DNA of 64,000 nt from assembly GCA_002382445.1 (NCBI GenBank), contig DGAQ01000052.1:77587-141586 (forward strand), read 5' to 3'. The notes beneath the pieces are model-generated. The model saw only the letters and a program-made list of their open reading frames with translations. It ran no database searches and was not told the DNA's origin. The translations under genes were made by a program, and so were the position numbers. Origin of the DNA: Porticoccaceae bacterium UBA4026. Lineage in GTDB: Bacteria > Pseudomonadota > Gammaproteobacteria > Pseudomonadales > Porticoccaceae. Position 1 is the stretch's first letter. Every line of letters begins with the position of its first letter. Below are positions 17,436-25,991 of the stretch, in pieces.

Positions 17436-18206
17436 GATTTTAAAGTTAAACTGATTGAAGCCCCTTCTCTGCCCCGCTTCAAAGCATTGCTCTGCTACAT
17501 GAACCTCTCCATTGCTGGATACTACAATCGCGGTTGAGGCTCTCGTCCCATAACCCTCAGCAATAATAAAGGGGGAGGAAAGTAAACTTTCCCACTCTGC
17601 AGGCACGCCAGTGTTAGGGAGTAGGTGCGGAGGATAGATTTTTTGCAAAGACAGCGCCTCAAGTAATATTGGTAAGGCTTCGGCGTCAATTTTGCGGTCT
17701 ACTATTATCTGGGACAACTGTTCCCGAGCATGAGAAACTTTGGGCCAGGGGCTGTCTAGGGCATGGTTACTGAGGGCATAGACTCCGGGCTCTAAGATAA
17801 GCCTCTGGTCGCCTTGGTTGTTTAGATAGAGCAGGGATACGCCATCATAAATCAGCAAATTAAAGCCATCATAACCTGATAGTCGAGCCGCGATTGAGTC
17901 AGTCCACTGATGAACATCATCACTAGAAGACAAGAAGTCAGTTACCAGTTTGCCTCGAGAGAGGAGTTTTGTCTGAGAAATATTGTTGCTATGAAACTCA
18001 CGAAAGTTGGTTACAGCTGCGAACCGACCATTGCATTTTAGTCCCAACCAAGTACCGCCGGCTTGTTGATCTCTGCCGGCTAAAATTTGGCTATCAGTCC
18101 ACCAGTGCATAGGCAGCGTTGGGCGTTCGTAGAATTCGTCACGATTAGAGATGACGATGAGAGGAGCATCGGGATGGCAATTAAAAGCAAAGGCAAGTAA
18201 ACACAT
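17424..18206 (-). CDS. NRDE family (TANGO2-like) protein
   Basis: The 260-residue protein opens with MCLLAFAFNCHPDAPLIVIS followed at once by NRDEFYERP, the motif that names the family, and continues with AGRDQQAGGTWLGL and FAAVTNFRE. An N-terminal Cys at position 2 hints at an Ntn-hydrolase-like fold if the Met is removed. TANGO2 relatives are linked to haem or lipid handling in eukaryotes; the bacterial role is unsettled. The start at 18206 places Cys at position 2, unlike the open upstream extension. It lies between ptsP and lgt on the opposite strand. Confidence 0.88.
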   Translation of the reverse strand: MCLLAFAFNCHPDAPLIVISNRDEFYERPTLPMHWWTDSQILAGRDQQAGGTWLGLKCNGRFAAVTNFREFHSNNISQTKLLSRGKLVTDFLSSSDDVHQWTDSIAARLSGYDGFNLLIYDGVSLLYLNNQGDQRLILEPGVYALSNHALDSPWPKVSHAREQLSQIIVDRKIDAEALPILLEALSLQKIYPPHLLPNTGVPAEWESLLSSPFIIAEGYGTRASTAIVVSSNGEVHVAEQCFEAGQRRGFNQFNFKILVD

Positions 18207-18311
18207 ACTCAGAGTATAACTATTTCCACTTTTGTCTGTCATCCTTCTTGGCAGTAATGAGTATAAACCGCTATGATCAGCGCAACAGTATTTTTGGAGC
18301 ACTCTTCGCCG

Positions 18312-19133
18312 ATGTTAACCTATCCATCTATTGATCCAGTGGTTTTATCAGTTGGCCCACTGCAAGTGCATTGGTACGGCGTGATGTACCTGTTAGGCTT
18401 TATTGTGGCTTGGCGCTTGGCGCTCCGCAACAGTCAGAGACCTTGGTCTCCTATCAAAAAGAATCAGGTGGAAGACCTAATTGTCTATGGAGCCTGGGGC
18501 GTTATCTTAGGTGGTCGCTTGGGTTACATGTTTTTCTATGGTGCCGACAAATGGTTGGCAGACCCAGCGATGTTGATCCGTATATGGGAAGGGGGCATGT
18601 CTTTTCATGGGGGCTTAATGGGGGTTGCAATAGCTATATTGATTTATAGCCGTAAGTATCAGGTTCCGTTTCTTGGTTTGACCGATTTTGTCACGCCACT
18701 TGTTCCTGCAGGATTACTGTTCGGGCGATTGGGCAACTTTATTGGGCAAGAACTTTATGGAAGGCCTACCGATGTGTCATGGGCAATGGTTTTTCCAGCG
18801 GACCCAGAGCAACTTGCTCGACACCCCTCGCAACTCTATGAGGCCGCCTTAGAAGGATTAGTTTTGTTCCTGATCATTAATTGGTTTGCTCGCAAGCCAA
18901 GGCTTTACGGCCATGTGACCGGGTTGTTTTTGATTCTTTACGGAGTTTTTAGGTTTGCAGTGGAATTTGTAAGGCAGCCAGATGCGCAATTTGTGGGCCA
19001 ATCTGCTCTCGTCGAGTCTTTCAGTTGGATGACGCGTGGCCAGACACTGTGTATTCCTATGATCATCCTAGGCCTGTGGTTTACGCGTAAAAGCGTCCAG
19101 CGCTTGCTTGGCAAATCGGTTAGTTCCTCATGA
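18312..19133 (+). CDS. lgt: Prolipoprotein diacylglyceryl transferase
   Basis: The 273-residue inner-membrane enzyme adds diacylglycerol to the lipobox Cys of prolipoproteins. It has multiple membrane segments and the signature GLLFGRLGNFIGQELYGRPT, plus HWYGVMYLLGF and SFHGGLMGV. I start at 18312 (MLTYPSIDP), which matches the family N-terminus; GGAG lies about 12 bp upstream. The stop overlaps the thyA start by four bases (ATGA), so lgt, thyA and folA form one unit. Confidence 0.95.
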   Translation: MLTYPSIDPVVLSVGPLQVHWYGVMYLLGFIVAWRLALRNSQRPWSPIKKNQVEDLIVYGAWGVILGGRLGYMFFYGADKWLADPAMLIRIWEGGMSFHGGLMGVAIAILIYSRKYQVPFLGLTDFVTPLVPAGLLFGRLGNFIGQELYGRPTDVSWAMVFPADPEQLARHPSQLYEAALEGLVLFLIINWFARKPRLYGHVTGLFLILYGVFRFAVEFVRQPDAQFVGQSALVESFSWMTRGQTLCIPMIILGLWFTRKSVQRLLGKSVSSS

Positions 19134-20035
19134 AGCAATATTTAGACTTAATTCGACATATTCGCGATCATGGTGTAAAAAAGGAAGATCGAACGGGAAC
19201 GGGTACGGTAAGCATTTTTGGCCATCAGTTGCGGTTTGATTTGGCAGCAGGATTTCCCTTAGTTACTAGTAAAAAAGTACATCTAAAGTCAATAATACAT
19301 GAACTACTGTGGTTTATTCGCGGTGACACTAACATCCGTTATTTGGTGAACAATGGAGTTGGCATTTGGAACGACTGGCCTTATCAAAGCTGGTTACGAG
19401 AGACAGGTCAAGATGAGACCTTGACTATGTACTCACCAGAATGGACCGCGCAAAAGAAGTTGTTCATAGAGAGAATTAAGGCGGATGCCGATTTCGCTGA
19501 TGAGTACGGAGACCTTGGCCCTGTTTACGGCAAGCAATGGCGCGATTTTGGCGGAGTTGATCAGTTGGCACAATTAATCGACGACATTAATACTGATCCG
19601 GACTCTCGACGTCTAATTGTTTCTGCCTGGAACCCTCAAGACATTCCCGTAATGGTGAGGTCGGGGCTACCACCTTGCCACAGTTTGTTTCAGTTTTACG
19701 TGGCTGAGGGCCGACTCAGTTGTCAGCTCTATCAACGCAGTGCCGATGTGTTTCTCGGGGTGCCTTTTAACATTGCTTCATACGCTCTACTTACGCTCAT
19801 GATAGCCCAGGTGACAGGACTAGAGCCCGGTGACTTTGTTCATACTTTTGGGGATGCCCATCTCTATCTAAATCATATGGATCAGGTTAATGAGCAGTTG
19901 TCTCGCGATACCTTTCCGCTGCCAACTCTTATGATCAATCCGTTGGTGGACAACCTGTTTGATTTTGTTTTTGAGGATTTTGAATTACGGGGCTATCAAT
20001 CTCACGCTGCTATCTCAGCGCCGGTTGCGGTGTAA
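19130..20035 (+). CDS. thyA: Thymidylate synthase
   Basis: The 301-residue enzyme makes dTMP from dUMP and methylene-tetrahydrofolate. The nucleophile Cys is in RSGLPPCHSLFQFYV; folate and dUMP motifs include LVTSKKVHLKSIIHELLWF, GPVYGKQWRDFGG, QRSADVFLGVPFNIASYALL and HLYLNHMDQ. It is longer than the 264-residue E. coli form because of an insert around YQSWLRETGQDETLTMYSPE, which also occurs in many other ThyA proteins. It overlaps lgt by four bases and is 3 bp from folA. Confidence 0.96.
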   Translation: MKQYLDLIRHIRDHGVKKEDRTGTGTVSIFGHQLRFDLAAGFPLVTSKKVHLKSIIHELLWFIRGDTNIRYLVNNGVGIWNDWPYQSWLRETGQDETLTMYSPEWTAQKKLFIERIKADADFADEYGDLGPVYGKQWRDFGGVDQLAQLIDDINTDPDSRRLIVSAWNPQDIPVMVRSGLPPCHSLFQFYVAEGRLSCQLYQRSADVFLGVPFNIASYALLTLMIAQVTGLEPGDFVHTFGDAHLYLNHMDQVNEQLSRDTFPLPTLMINPLVDNLFDFVFEDFELRGYQSHAAISAPVAV

Positions 20036-20038
20036 GCA

Positions 20039-20536
20039 ATGAAGCTGTCATTAATAGTAGCAATGAGCCGTAATGGGGTTATTGGCTTAGATAATCGACT
20101 GCCTTGGCATTTGCCTGAAGACCTTCGTTATTTTAAATCGGTAACAATGGGGAAACCTATCATTATGGGACGAAAAACCTTCGATTCTATAGGTCGCCCG
20201 CTGCCAGGCCGCTGCAATATTGTTGTTACACGCAATCCGAGTTGGACAGAATCCGACGTTAAGGTCGCCCAGACTATGGAGCAAGCAATACTTTTAGGGC
20301 AGCAGGCCTGCCAAGATAGTGGGGGTGATGAGTTGATGGTTATCGGTGGAGAACAAATTTATAGTGCCACTGTAGCCTCAGCAGATCGCATCTACCTTAC
20401 TGAGGTCGATGCTGACATTAAGGGAGATGCATTTTTCCCTGGTTTTAATAGAGATGCATGGAACCAAGTTAAAGTTCAGTACCCTGAGCGAGCCGACAAT
20501 CCGTCATATCGGTTTTTGGTGCTAGACCGTATTTAA
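20039..20536 (+). CDS. folA: Dihydrofolate reductase
   Basis: The 165-residue protein regenerates tetrahydrofolate after the thymidylate synthase reaction. Typical motifs are LIVAMSRNGVIGLDNRLPWH, with the acidic catalytic residue in LPEDLRYFK, and GKPIIMGRKTFDSIGRPLPG for NADPH binding, then MVIGGEQIY. It is 3 bp after thyA, a functional pairing. A short perfect palindrome follows the gene at 20565-20579. Confidence 0.96.
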   Translation: MKLSLIVAMSRNGVIGLDNRLPWHLPEDLRYFKSVTMGKPIIMGRKTFDSIGRPLPGRCNIVVTRNPSWTESDVKVAQTMEQAILLGQQACQDSGGDELMVIGGEQIYSATVASADRIYLTEVDADIKGDAFFPGFNRDAWNQVKVQYPERADNPSYRFLVLDRI

Positions 20537-20754
20537 CTTCCGGTGGTTCCATTGAGCTGAAGATGTTACCTTAGGTAACAAGATTGAAACTTCTTGCTTT
20601 AAACTCGGCTTTTTCGAAACAGCTAATTTGATTCTTTAAGATGAGACTGTTACAAAGGTGCGTTGAGGAAAAAGTAAGGTTTCTCTTGGAACGATTGTGC
20701 TGAACTTAAGCGCTATTTAGAACACTAATCTGGTAGACCCAAATTGAGGGAACT

Positions 20755-21537
20755 ATGAATAAGCAACCACTAAAAGCATTAGCACTTGTCGCTGCGCTAA
20801 TCGGTGGTCTGACTGCAAGTGCAGTTCAGGCAACTGAGGTAAACGACGTGTTAAAAGCTGGAGCCGTTAAGGTTAAAACAGCGAAAACAGCACAGGTCCA
20901 GGTTGATCGTATCGCCGATCAAACGGACGGGCTTCTACAAGAATTTAAACAGGTCAACAAGCAAATCGAATCGCTGCGGGTTTATAACTCTCAGCTAGAT
21001 CGTCAGATTGTTAGTCAGAAGACGATGATGGCTGAGCTTCAAGAGTCGATCGAGAACGCTACTGTTATTGAGCGAGGTATCTCTCCGCTAATGGTCAGCA
21101 TGCTTGACGGTCTGGATGATTTCATCTCCTTGGATATGCCGTTTAAAACAGAGGCGCGTAGCGCTGCGATTGCCGAGTTAAGCATAAATCTCGATAGCGC
21201 CAAATTCTCTGCGGCTGAGAAATTCCGCCAGATTTTGGAAGTTTATGATATTGAGTCGGCTTACAGTCTCTCTTTGGAATCTTACCGGGACATGGTTGAT
21301 ATCAATTCTGATGGCTCAGAAGTAGAGGTAGAAATGCTTCGTATCGGACGAGTTGCTCTGATGTATCAAACTAAAGACAAATCTCAGACGGGTGCATGGA
21401 ATAAGACTACAGGTGCTTGGGAAACGCTCGACAGCGATTATCGTCGAGCGGTAAACCAGGGCATTCGAATTGCGAAGAAGCTTTCGCCTCAGGATGTTAT
21501 GCAAATGCCAATTACAGCGCCGGAGATAGCACAATGA
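20755..21537 (+). CDS. DUF3450 protein of the TonB2-type system
   Basis: The 260-residue protein has a signal peptide (MNKQPLKALALVAALIGGLT, cut near VQATE) followed by a long coiled coil (QVDRIADQTDGLLQEFKQVN and onward to about residue 105) and the DUF3450 core around RSAAIAELSINLDSAKFSAA and WNKTTGAWETLDSDYRRAVN. It is expected in the periplasm. It is the first gene of a six-gene operon and overlaps ttpC by four bases (ATGA). A GAGGGA ribosome site precedes the ATG. Its exact task is unknown, but its constant company with TtpC/ExbB/ExbD/TonB genes in marine gammaproteobacteria suggests a stator or coupling role. Confidence 0.9.
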   Translation: MNKQPLKALALVAALIGGLTASAVQATEVNDVLKAGAVKVKTAKTAQVQVDRIADQTDGLLQEFKQVNKQIESLRVYNSQLDRQIVSQKTMMAELQESIENATVIERGISPLMVSMLDGLDDFISLDMPFKTEARSAAIAELSINLDSAKFSAAEKFRQILEVYDIESAYSLSLESYRDMVDINSDGSEVEVEMLRIGRVALMYQTKDKSQTGAWNKTTGAWETLDSDYRRAVNQGIRIAKKLSPQDVMQMPITAPEIAQ

Positions 21538-22901
21538 AAATGAAATTCGTTCAAGTTATCCTGGCCTTTGCTGCCACTGTTGCCTTCACTATGCCTGCTG
21601 TGGCTCAAGACGCAAAAACCTTAGACGAGTTGTTGATGATGATTGAGACTTCCTCAATTTCAGAAACAGCCGATTACCGACAGCGCGAAGCGGCTTTTAA
21701 AAGTGATCAGCGCAAGCAAGCGCAATTATTAAGCAAAGCGCAAAACGAGCAAACTGCCGAAGAGCAGCGATCAGATCGTCTGGAGCAGAACATTCGCGAC
21801 AATGACGCGCTAATAATTACCTTGCGCGAGCAGCGTGACAAGCGTCTTGGTTCGTTAAAAGAGTTGTTTGGCCATTTAACTGGGGCTGCTGGTGATATTC
21901 GCGCCAATCTTAATCAGTCAATTGTTAGCGCTCAGATTCCTGGTCGCACTGAATTCTTGGATGAATTGATTGACAAAATGAGCAGTGATACCCGCTTGCC
22001 CTCAATCAAAGACATTGAAAAACTTTGGTATGAGCAGCAACGAGAAATGGTTGAAAGCTCACGAGTTGTTAAATTTAATCGTTCCGTATTGCTCACTAAT
22101 GGTGAGCAGGCAGAAATGGAAGTCGTTCGAGTGGGTACTTACAATTTAGTTTCAGATGGTATGTATTTAGAGTACAGCCCCGACAGTGGCTTGGTGTCAC
22201 AGTTGGCGCGTCAGCCCAATGCTCATCAGTCATCTGCGTCAGATCTCCAAGCTGCAGAATCCGGTTTCACCAAAACGGGCCTTGATCCAACAGGACCATT
22301 GGGTGGAGGTTTACTTAGTGCCTTGATCAATACACCGACGTTAATTGAGCGTTGGCACTTTGGTGGTATCGTTGGTTATGTAATCACCGCTGTATTTGCC
22401 TTTGCTATTGTCCTCGCCGGTTGGCGCTTTGTGGTTCTTCAGGGCATGTCAGCAAAAGTAAGTGCCCAGCTTTCAGGCGACAAGCCTGATACCACTAATC
22501 CTCTGGGACGAGTTTTGCAAATTGGTGCTGATAATGCAGGCTTAGACCCTGAATCACTGGAGCTTAAGTTGCACGAAGCGGTGCTTAAAGAGCGCCCGGA
22601 AATCGAGTCAGGTTTAAATCTGTTGAAAGTTATTTCAATGGTTGCGCCTTTGATGGGTCTTTTGGGAACGGTAACAGGTATGATTATTACTTTCCAGATG
22701 ATTACTCTTTATGGTGCTGGTGATCCTAAGGCAATGGCTGGCGGTATCTCTCAGGCGTTGATCACTACAGTATTAGGACTTGTTGTGGCTATTCCAACAG
22801 TACTGATGCACACCCTAGTGAATGGCAAAGCGCAACGTATTTTGCATGTTCTGGAAGAGCAGAGCGCTGGCATTGTGGCTGGTTCAGTAGAGGCCCGTTA
22901 A
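21534..22901 (+). CDS. ttpC: TtpC-like MotA/TolQ/ExbB protein with periplasmic coiled coil
   Basis: The 455-residue protein starts with a signal peptide (MKMKFVQVILAFAATVAFTM, cut near AVAQD), then a long periplasmic coiled coil and globular part (about residues 30-265). A C-terminal ExbB-type domain follows, with TM helices near GIVGYVITAVFAFAIVLAGW, MVAPLMGLLGTVTGMIITFQ and ITTVLGLVVAIPTVLMHTL. In Vibrio, TtpC is required for TonB2-dependent iron uptake. The start overlaps the DUF3450 stop by four bases; an open frame extends upstream but lacks the signal peptide. The name is inferred from architecture and gene order. Confidence 0.9.
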   Translation: MKMKFVQVILAFAATVAFTMPAVAQDAKTLDELLMMIETSSISETADYRQREAAFKSDQRKQAQLLSKAQNEQTAEEQRSDRLEQNIRDNDALIITLREQRDKRLGSLKELFGHLTGAAGDIRANLNQSIVSAQIPGRTEFLDELIDKMSSDTRLPSIKDIEKLWYEQQREMVESSRVVKFNRSVLLTNGEQAEMEVVRVGTYNLVSDGMYLEYSPDSGLVSQLARQPNAHQSSASDLQAAESGFTKTGLDPTGPLGGGLLSALINTPTLIERWHFGGIVGYVITAVFAFAIVLAGWRFVVLQGMSAKVSAQLSGDKPDTTNPLGRVLQIGADNAGLDPESLELKLHEAVLKERPEIESGLNLLKVISMVAPLMGLLGTVTGMIITFQMITLYGAGDPKAMAGGISQALITTVLGLVVAIPTVLMHTLVNGKAQRILHVLEEQSAGIVAGSVEAR

Positions 22902-22902
22902 G

Positions 22903-23427
22903 ATGTTTTTCGAAGATACGATTGCCGACGTAGGGAAATTTATGGATTCAGGCGGCCCGGTCCTTTGGGCTATTGTCGTCCTGCTGTTCGTAATGTGGAC
23001 TCTTATTTTTGAGCGATTGTGGTATCTCCGATCCATTGTTAGCGTGGATGTTCAGGGAGCTATCGATACCTGGGAGGCGCGCAAAGAACGAAAGTCTAAG
23101 CACGCTCACCAGGTTAGAGAAAAGATAATCTCTGAGGTTAGCCTTGAAATTAACACCAACATGATGATGATCAAAACTCTGATTGCCTTAGCCCCATTGT
23201 TCGGCTTACTGGGTACGGTAACCGGCATGATCACAGTGTTTGATGTCATGGCCTTCACTGGTGGTGGCGACGTCAAGGCAATGGCTGGTGGCGTTTCTCA
23301 GGCGACGGTTCCGACTATGTCAGGGATGGTTGCCGCGCTGTCAGGGGTATTCGCAATGACTTACGTTGATCGAATGGCCCTCCGGGAGCAACAGCTACTG
23401 GAAGATCATTTGACCATGGATCATTAA
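22903..23427 (+). CDS. exbB: ExbB-type proton channel subunit (TonB2 system)
   Basis: The 174-residue membrane protein has three helices and the MotA/TolQ/ExbB core: ALAPLFGLLGTVTGMITVFD, GGDVKAMAGGVSQATVPTMS and MVAALSGVFAMTYVD. The first helix is GGPVLWAIVVLLFVMWTLIF followed by ERLWYLRS. It is the short ExbB2 form, with ExbD forming the proton channel that energises TonB. It starts 2 bp after ttpC. A perfect hairpin lies between it and exbD. Confidence 0.94.
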   Translation: MFFEDTIADVGKFMDSGGPVLWAIVVLLFVMWTLIFERLWYLRSIVSVDVQGAIDTWEARKERKSKHAHQVREKIISEVSLEINTNMMMIKTLIALAPLFGLLGTVTGMITVFDVMAFTGGGDVKAMAGGVSQATVPTMSGMVAALSGVFAMTYVDRMALREQQLLEDHLTMDH

Positions 23428-23433
23428 ATGGTG

Positions 23434-23453
23434 GTTGCTATATTCCTAGCAAC
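23434..23453 (+). other. Intercistronic hairpin between exbB and exbD
   Basis: GTTGCTA and TAGCAAC form a perfect 7-bp stem around a 6-base loop in the 43-bp gap, the largest gap inside the operon. There is no T-run, so it is not a standard terminator. It may affect mRNA stability or relative expression. Confidence 0.5.
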
Positions 23454-23470
23454 ACCGATGAGAGACAACT

Positions 23471-23875
23471 ATGCGCAATAGAACAGGTAAATCACAAGAT
23501 CAGGGCCAGACAATCGATCTGACCCCAATGCTTGACGTGGTTTTCATTATGCTTATCTTTTTCATTGTTACGGCAACATTTATTAAGCTACCCGGCGTGG
23601 AAGTAAATAAAATGGACACGGTCACAGAACAATCCTATAAAAAGGTGCAAATCTTAGTGGCGGTGAGCGAGAACAATGAATTTTGGATTGATAAAAAACG
23701 GATCGAACCCTCCGCATTAAAAATCAATCTAAGCAGAATGTTTAATGAAAATCCAAAGGGCGGCATGGTCATCCAAGCCGATAATGAGTCCAATATTGAA
23801 TCGGTTGCCAAGGTAGCTGATATCGCGCGCGATATCGGTATTTCCCCCGTAGCGATTTCTGTTGAAAACGACTGA
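23471..23875 (+). CDS. exbD: ExbD/TolR family protein (TonB2 system)
   Basis: The 134-residue protein has a single N-terminal helix (LDVVFIMLIFFIVTATFIKL) with the essential membrane aspartate in IDLTPMLDVVFIML, followed by a periplasmic TolR-like domain ending IGISPVAISVEND. It pairs with ExbB to pass proton-motive force to TonB. It is 9 bp ahead of the tonB gene. Confidence 0.95.
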   Translation: MRNRTGKSQDQGQTIDLTPMLDVVFIMLIFFIVTATFIKLPGVEVNKMDTVTEQSYKKVQILVAVSENNEFWIDKKRIEPSALKINLSRMFNENPKGGMVIQADNESNIESVAKVADIARDIGISPVAISVEND

Positions 23876-23884
23876 GTTAATAGT

Positions 23885-24490
23885 ATGGATGTAATGAGAG
23901 TTGGAATTTCGGCTGCACTTGGTATGGTAGCGACCTTTGGGTTGGTTATGTTGATGTACACATTAATTGACTCTGGCAGTAAAGAACTAGACGAAGGGCC
24001 GACCATTAAGATACCTGATTTCCTGCATGTTGACCGAGATGTTACCGAGAATGTAAAGAAGACTGAGGTTAAAAAGCCTGACGATCCTGAGACGCCGCCA
24101 CCGGAAATTCCAGAAGAGAACTTGCAATTTGAAGTCCCTGATAATGTTGTGAGCATGGCGGCTCCTAAAGTTGGTGGCACCATGCAGGTAGGGATGGGAG
24201 CTTTCTCTAGGGATTCAGATTATATTCCAGTGTATGTCCCGCAACCGCAGTACCCACGACGGGCCCAGACCAGAGGGAAAGAAGGCTACGCTGTGGTTGA
24301 AGTCATAATTACCTCAACAGGCGGTGTTCGTGACCCTGTTATGATCGAAGAATTTCCAGAAGGTTGGGGTTTTGGTAGTGCAGCGGTTAAAGCGGCATTA
24401 AAACTAAAATACAACCCAAGAGTAATTGATGGCGTTGGCCAGGAAGTTACTGGTGTGTTGTATAAATTTACCTTCCAGATGGCGAAGTAA
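23885..24490 (+). CDS. tonB: TonB family energy-transducing protein
   Basis: The 201-residue protein has an N-terminal anchor (GISAALGMVATFGLVMLMYT), a proline- and charge-rich spacer (VKKPDDPETPPPEIPEENL) and a C-terminal TonB domain (PQPQYPRRAQTRGKEGYAVV, then KLKYNPRVIDGV and GVLYKFTFQMAK). It is short, as for TonB2 proteins. It would link the ExbB/ExbD/TtpC motor to TonB-dependent outer-membrane receptors, none of which is in the window. It is 10 bp ahead of the TPR gene. Confidence 0.93.
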   Translation: MDVMRVGISAALGMVATFGLVMLMYTLIDSGSKELDEGPTIKIPDFLHVDRDVTENVKKTEVKKPDDPETPPPEIPEENLQFEVPDNVVSMAAPKVGGTMQVGMGAFSRDSDYIPVYVPQPQYPRRAQTRGKEGYAVVEVIITSTGGVRDPVMIEEFPEGWGFGSAAVKAALKLKYNPRVIDGVGQEVTGVLYKFTFQMAK

Positions 24491-24500
24491 GGAGACCCCT

Positions 24501-25904
24501 ATGTTTAATAGATTAAAAGTTCTAGCAGTAGTGGGTGCCGCTTTTTTACTGCCATTGATGGCCTCAGTGAATTCTCCCGACTCGGTGTTTTCAATGAGCG
24601 CTGTGGCCGCAGAAGATGAAGAACCCAAGTATAAAAACGTAAAGACTCGTAAAAGAGAGTCGGTCGGCAAAACCTGCGCGCAGGCCTTAGACAAAGTGCA
24701 AGGTGAGAATGGGCCCATTTTTGCTGCCGGTGAATTAGGCGAAAAAGCAGATGCCTCTCTGTTATGGATGGAGGCCAAAACGATGCTTAATGATATCGAA
24801 AGTCGGACCAAGGTCTGCGCTTCGGATTATGAGCAGAGCCAGGTGTGGAATATGCTTGGTTATGTTTTTTATTCTATGGATGACTTCACTGGCGCGACCG
24901 GATACTACAAAAAAGTGGTTGAGGGCGTCGGAACTCCACCGGAGATGAAGTTAGATACCCGCTATACCCTAGCTCAATTTTATGCGATGCAAGAGAAATA
25001 TGCTTTAGCTGTTGAGCAGCTTGAGATATGGATAGACTCAGCGATTATTGTTGGTTTGGATGCACGTATGCTGATAGCGCAGCTCTACTATCAATTGGAG
25101 CGTAAAGAGGACGCTTTAATAATGGTGGAAATTGCTATAGATGAATCTGAGGCAAAAGATATATTGCCGAAAGAGACTATGTGGTCGCTGCAGAGGGTAC
25201 TTTATTACGAGAAAGATGATATTAAAAAGGTGACATCGATACTGCAACAATTGGTTAAGCACTATCCTAAGTGGACTTACTGGAAGCAGTTAGGTGGCAT
25301 GTACGGCAGCCAAGAGCGTGAACTCGATCAGTTGGTCGCCACAGAGATGGTCTATCTCAATGATCAGTTGACGACTGAAAGCCAGGTCATGAGTATGGCG
25401 TATATGTACCTAGGAGCCGAAGTGCCTTATCGCGCGGCAAAGATTATCGATAGAGGCATGAGCGACGAGATTATAGAGAAAACCGCTAAAAATCTTGAGG
25501 TACTTGGCCAAGCTTGGTGGGCAGCCAAAGATTTAACCAGCGCGCTTAAAGCATTTGAGAGTGCCTCGAGGGAGTCTGATAGTGGCGAACTGCAATCAAG
25601 GATTGCTTCTATTTATCTCGACTTAGGTAATGACAGCAAGGCTTATAAAGCGGCGCAGAAGGCGGCGGAGAAAGGCTCGATTAAAAATCCATCAGCCAAT
25701 TATGCCACCATGGGTAGTGCCTTGGTTAATTTACACTGTTACAAGGATGCTGTCTCGGCGTTTAAAGAGTCAGTTAAAGCGGCAACGACCAAAAAGAGTA
25801 AGCGCTTTCCTCAGCAGTGGATTAAGTTTGCCGATGCTGAAGGCGCTAGGTTGCAAAGGTTACGCGATGTTGGCGCGACTGTTCCAGGTTGCAATAAGGC
25901 TTAA
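24501..25904 (+). CDS. Tetratricopeptide-repeat protein of the TonB2-type operon
   Basis: The 467-residue protein has a signal peptide (FNRLKVLAVVGAAFLLPLMA; cleavage possibly near VAAED) and many TPR-like helical pairs (VWNMLGYVFYSMDDFTGATG, YTLAQFYAMQEKYALAVEQL, GQAWWAAKDLTSALKAFESA, GSALVNLHCYKDAVSAFKES). It is expected in the periplasm as a scaffold. The start at 24501 follows AAGGAGACC and gives a clean signal peptide; an earlier open start at 24426 would lie within tonB. It is the last gene of the operon and is followed by a strong terminator. Confidence 0.9.
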   Translation: MFNRLKVLAVVGAAFLLPLMASVNSPDSVFSMSAVAAEDEEPKYKNVKTRKRESVGKTCAQALDKVQGENGPIFAAGELGEKADASLLWMEAKTMLNDIESRTKVCASDYEQSQVWNMLGYVFYSMDDFTGATGYYKKVVEGVGTPPEMKLDTRYTLAQFYAMQEKYALAVEQLEIWIDSAIIVGLDARMLIAQLYYQLERKEDALIMVEIAIDESEAKDILPKETMWSLQRVLYYEKDDIKKVTSILQQLVKHYPKWTYWKQLGGMYGSQERELDQLVATEMVYLNDQLTTESQVMSMAYMYLGAEVPYRAAKIIDRGMSDEIIEKTAKNLEVLGQAWWAAKDLTSALKAFESASRESDSGELQSRIASIYLDLGNDSKAYKAAQKAAEKGSIKNPSANYATMGSALVNLHCYKDAVSAFKESVKAATTKKSKRFPQQWIKFADAEGARLQRLRDVGATVPGCNKA

Positions 25905-25933
25905 GTAAGACTCAACGATGACTTTGAGAAATA

Positions 25934-25965
25934 AAAAAAGCCCGGCCAAATGCCCGGGCTTTTTT
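25934..25965 (+). terminator. Intrinsic terminator of the TonB2-type operon
   Basis: A 12-bp stem with GC-rich core (AAAAAAGCCCGG with CCGGGCTTTTTT) closes an 8-base loop and is followed by Ts, 29 bp after the TPR gene stop. The A-run on the left makes it bidirectional in form. Confidence 0.9.
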
Positions 25966-25991
25966 GTGTCACTTACCTTTTGACTCACGCT

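Noticed and set aside
20537..20754. Fur box ahead of the TonB2-type operon
   Set aside because: No sequence close to the GATAATGATAATCATTATC consensus was found in the gap, although iron control would be plausible.
23635..24183. 182-codon leftward frame across exbD and tonB
   Set aside because: It is antisense to two well-supported genes; its Ser/Thr-rich translation is the mirror of their coding pattern.
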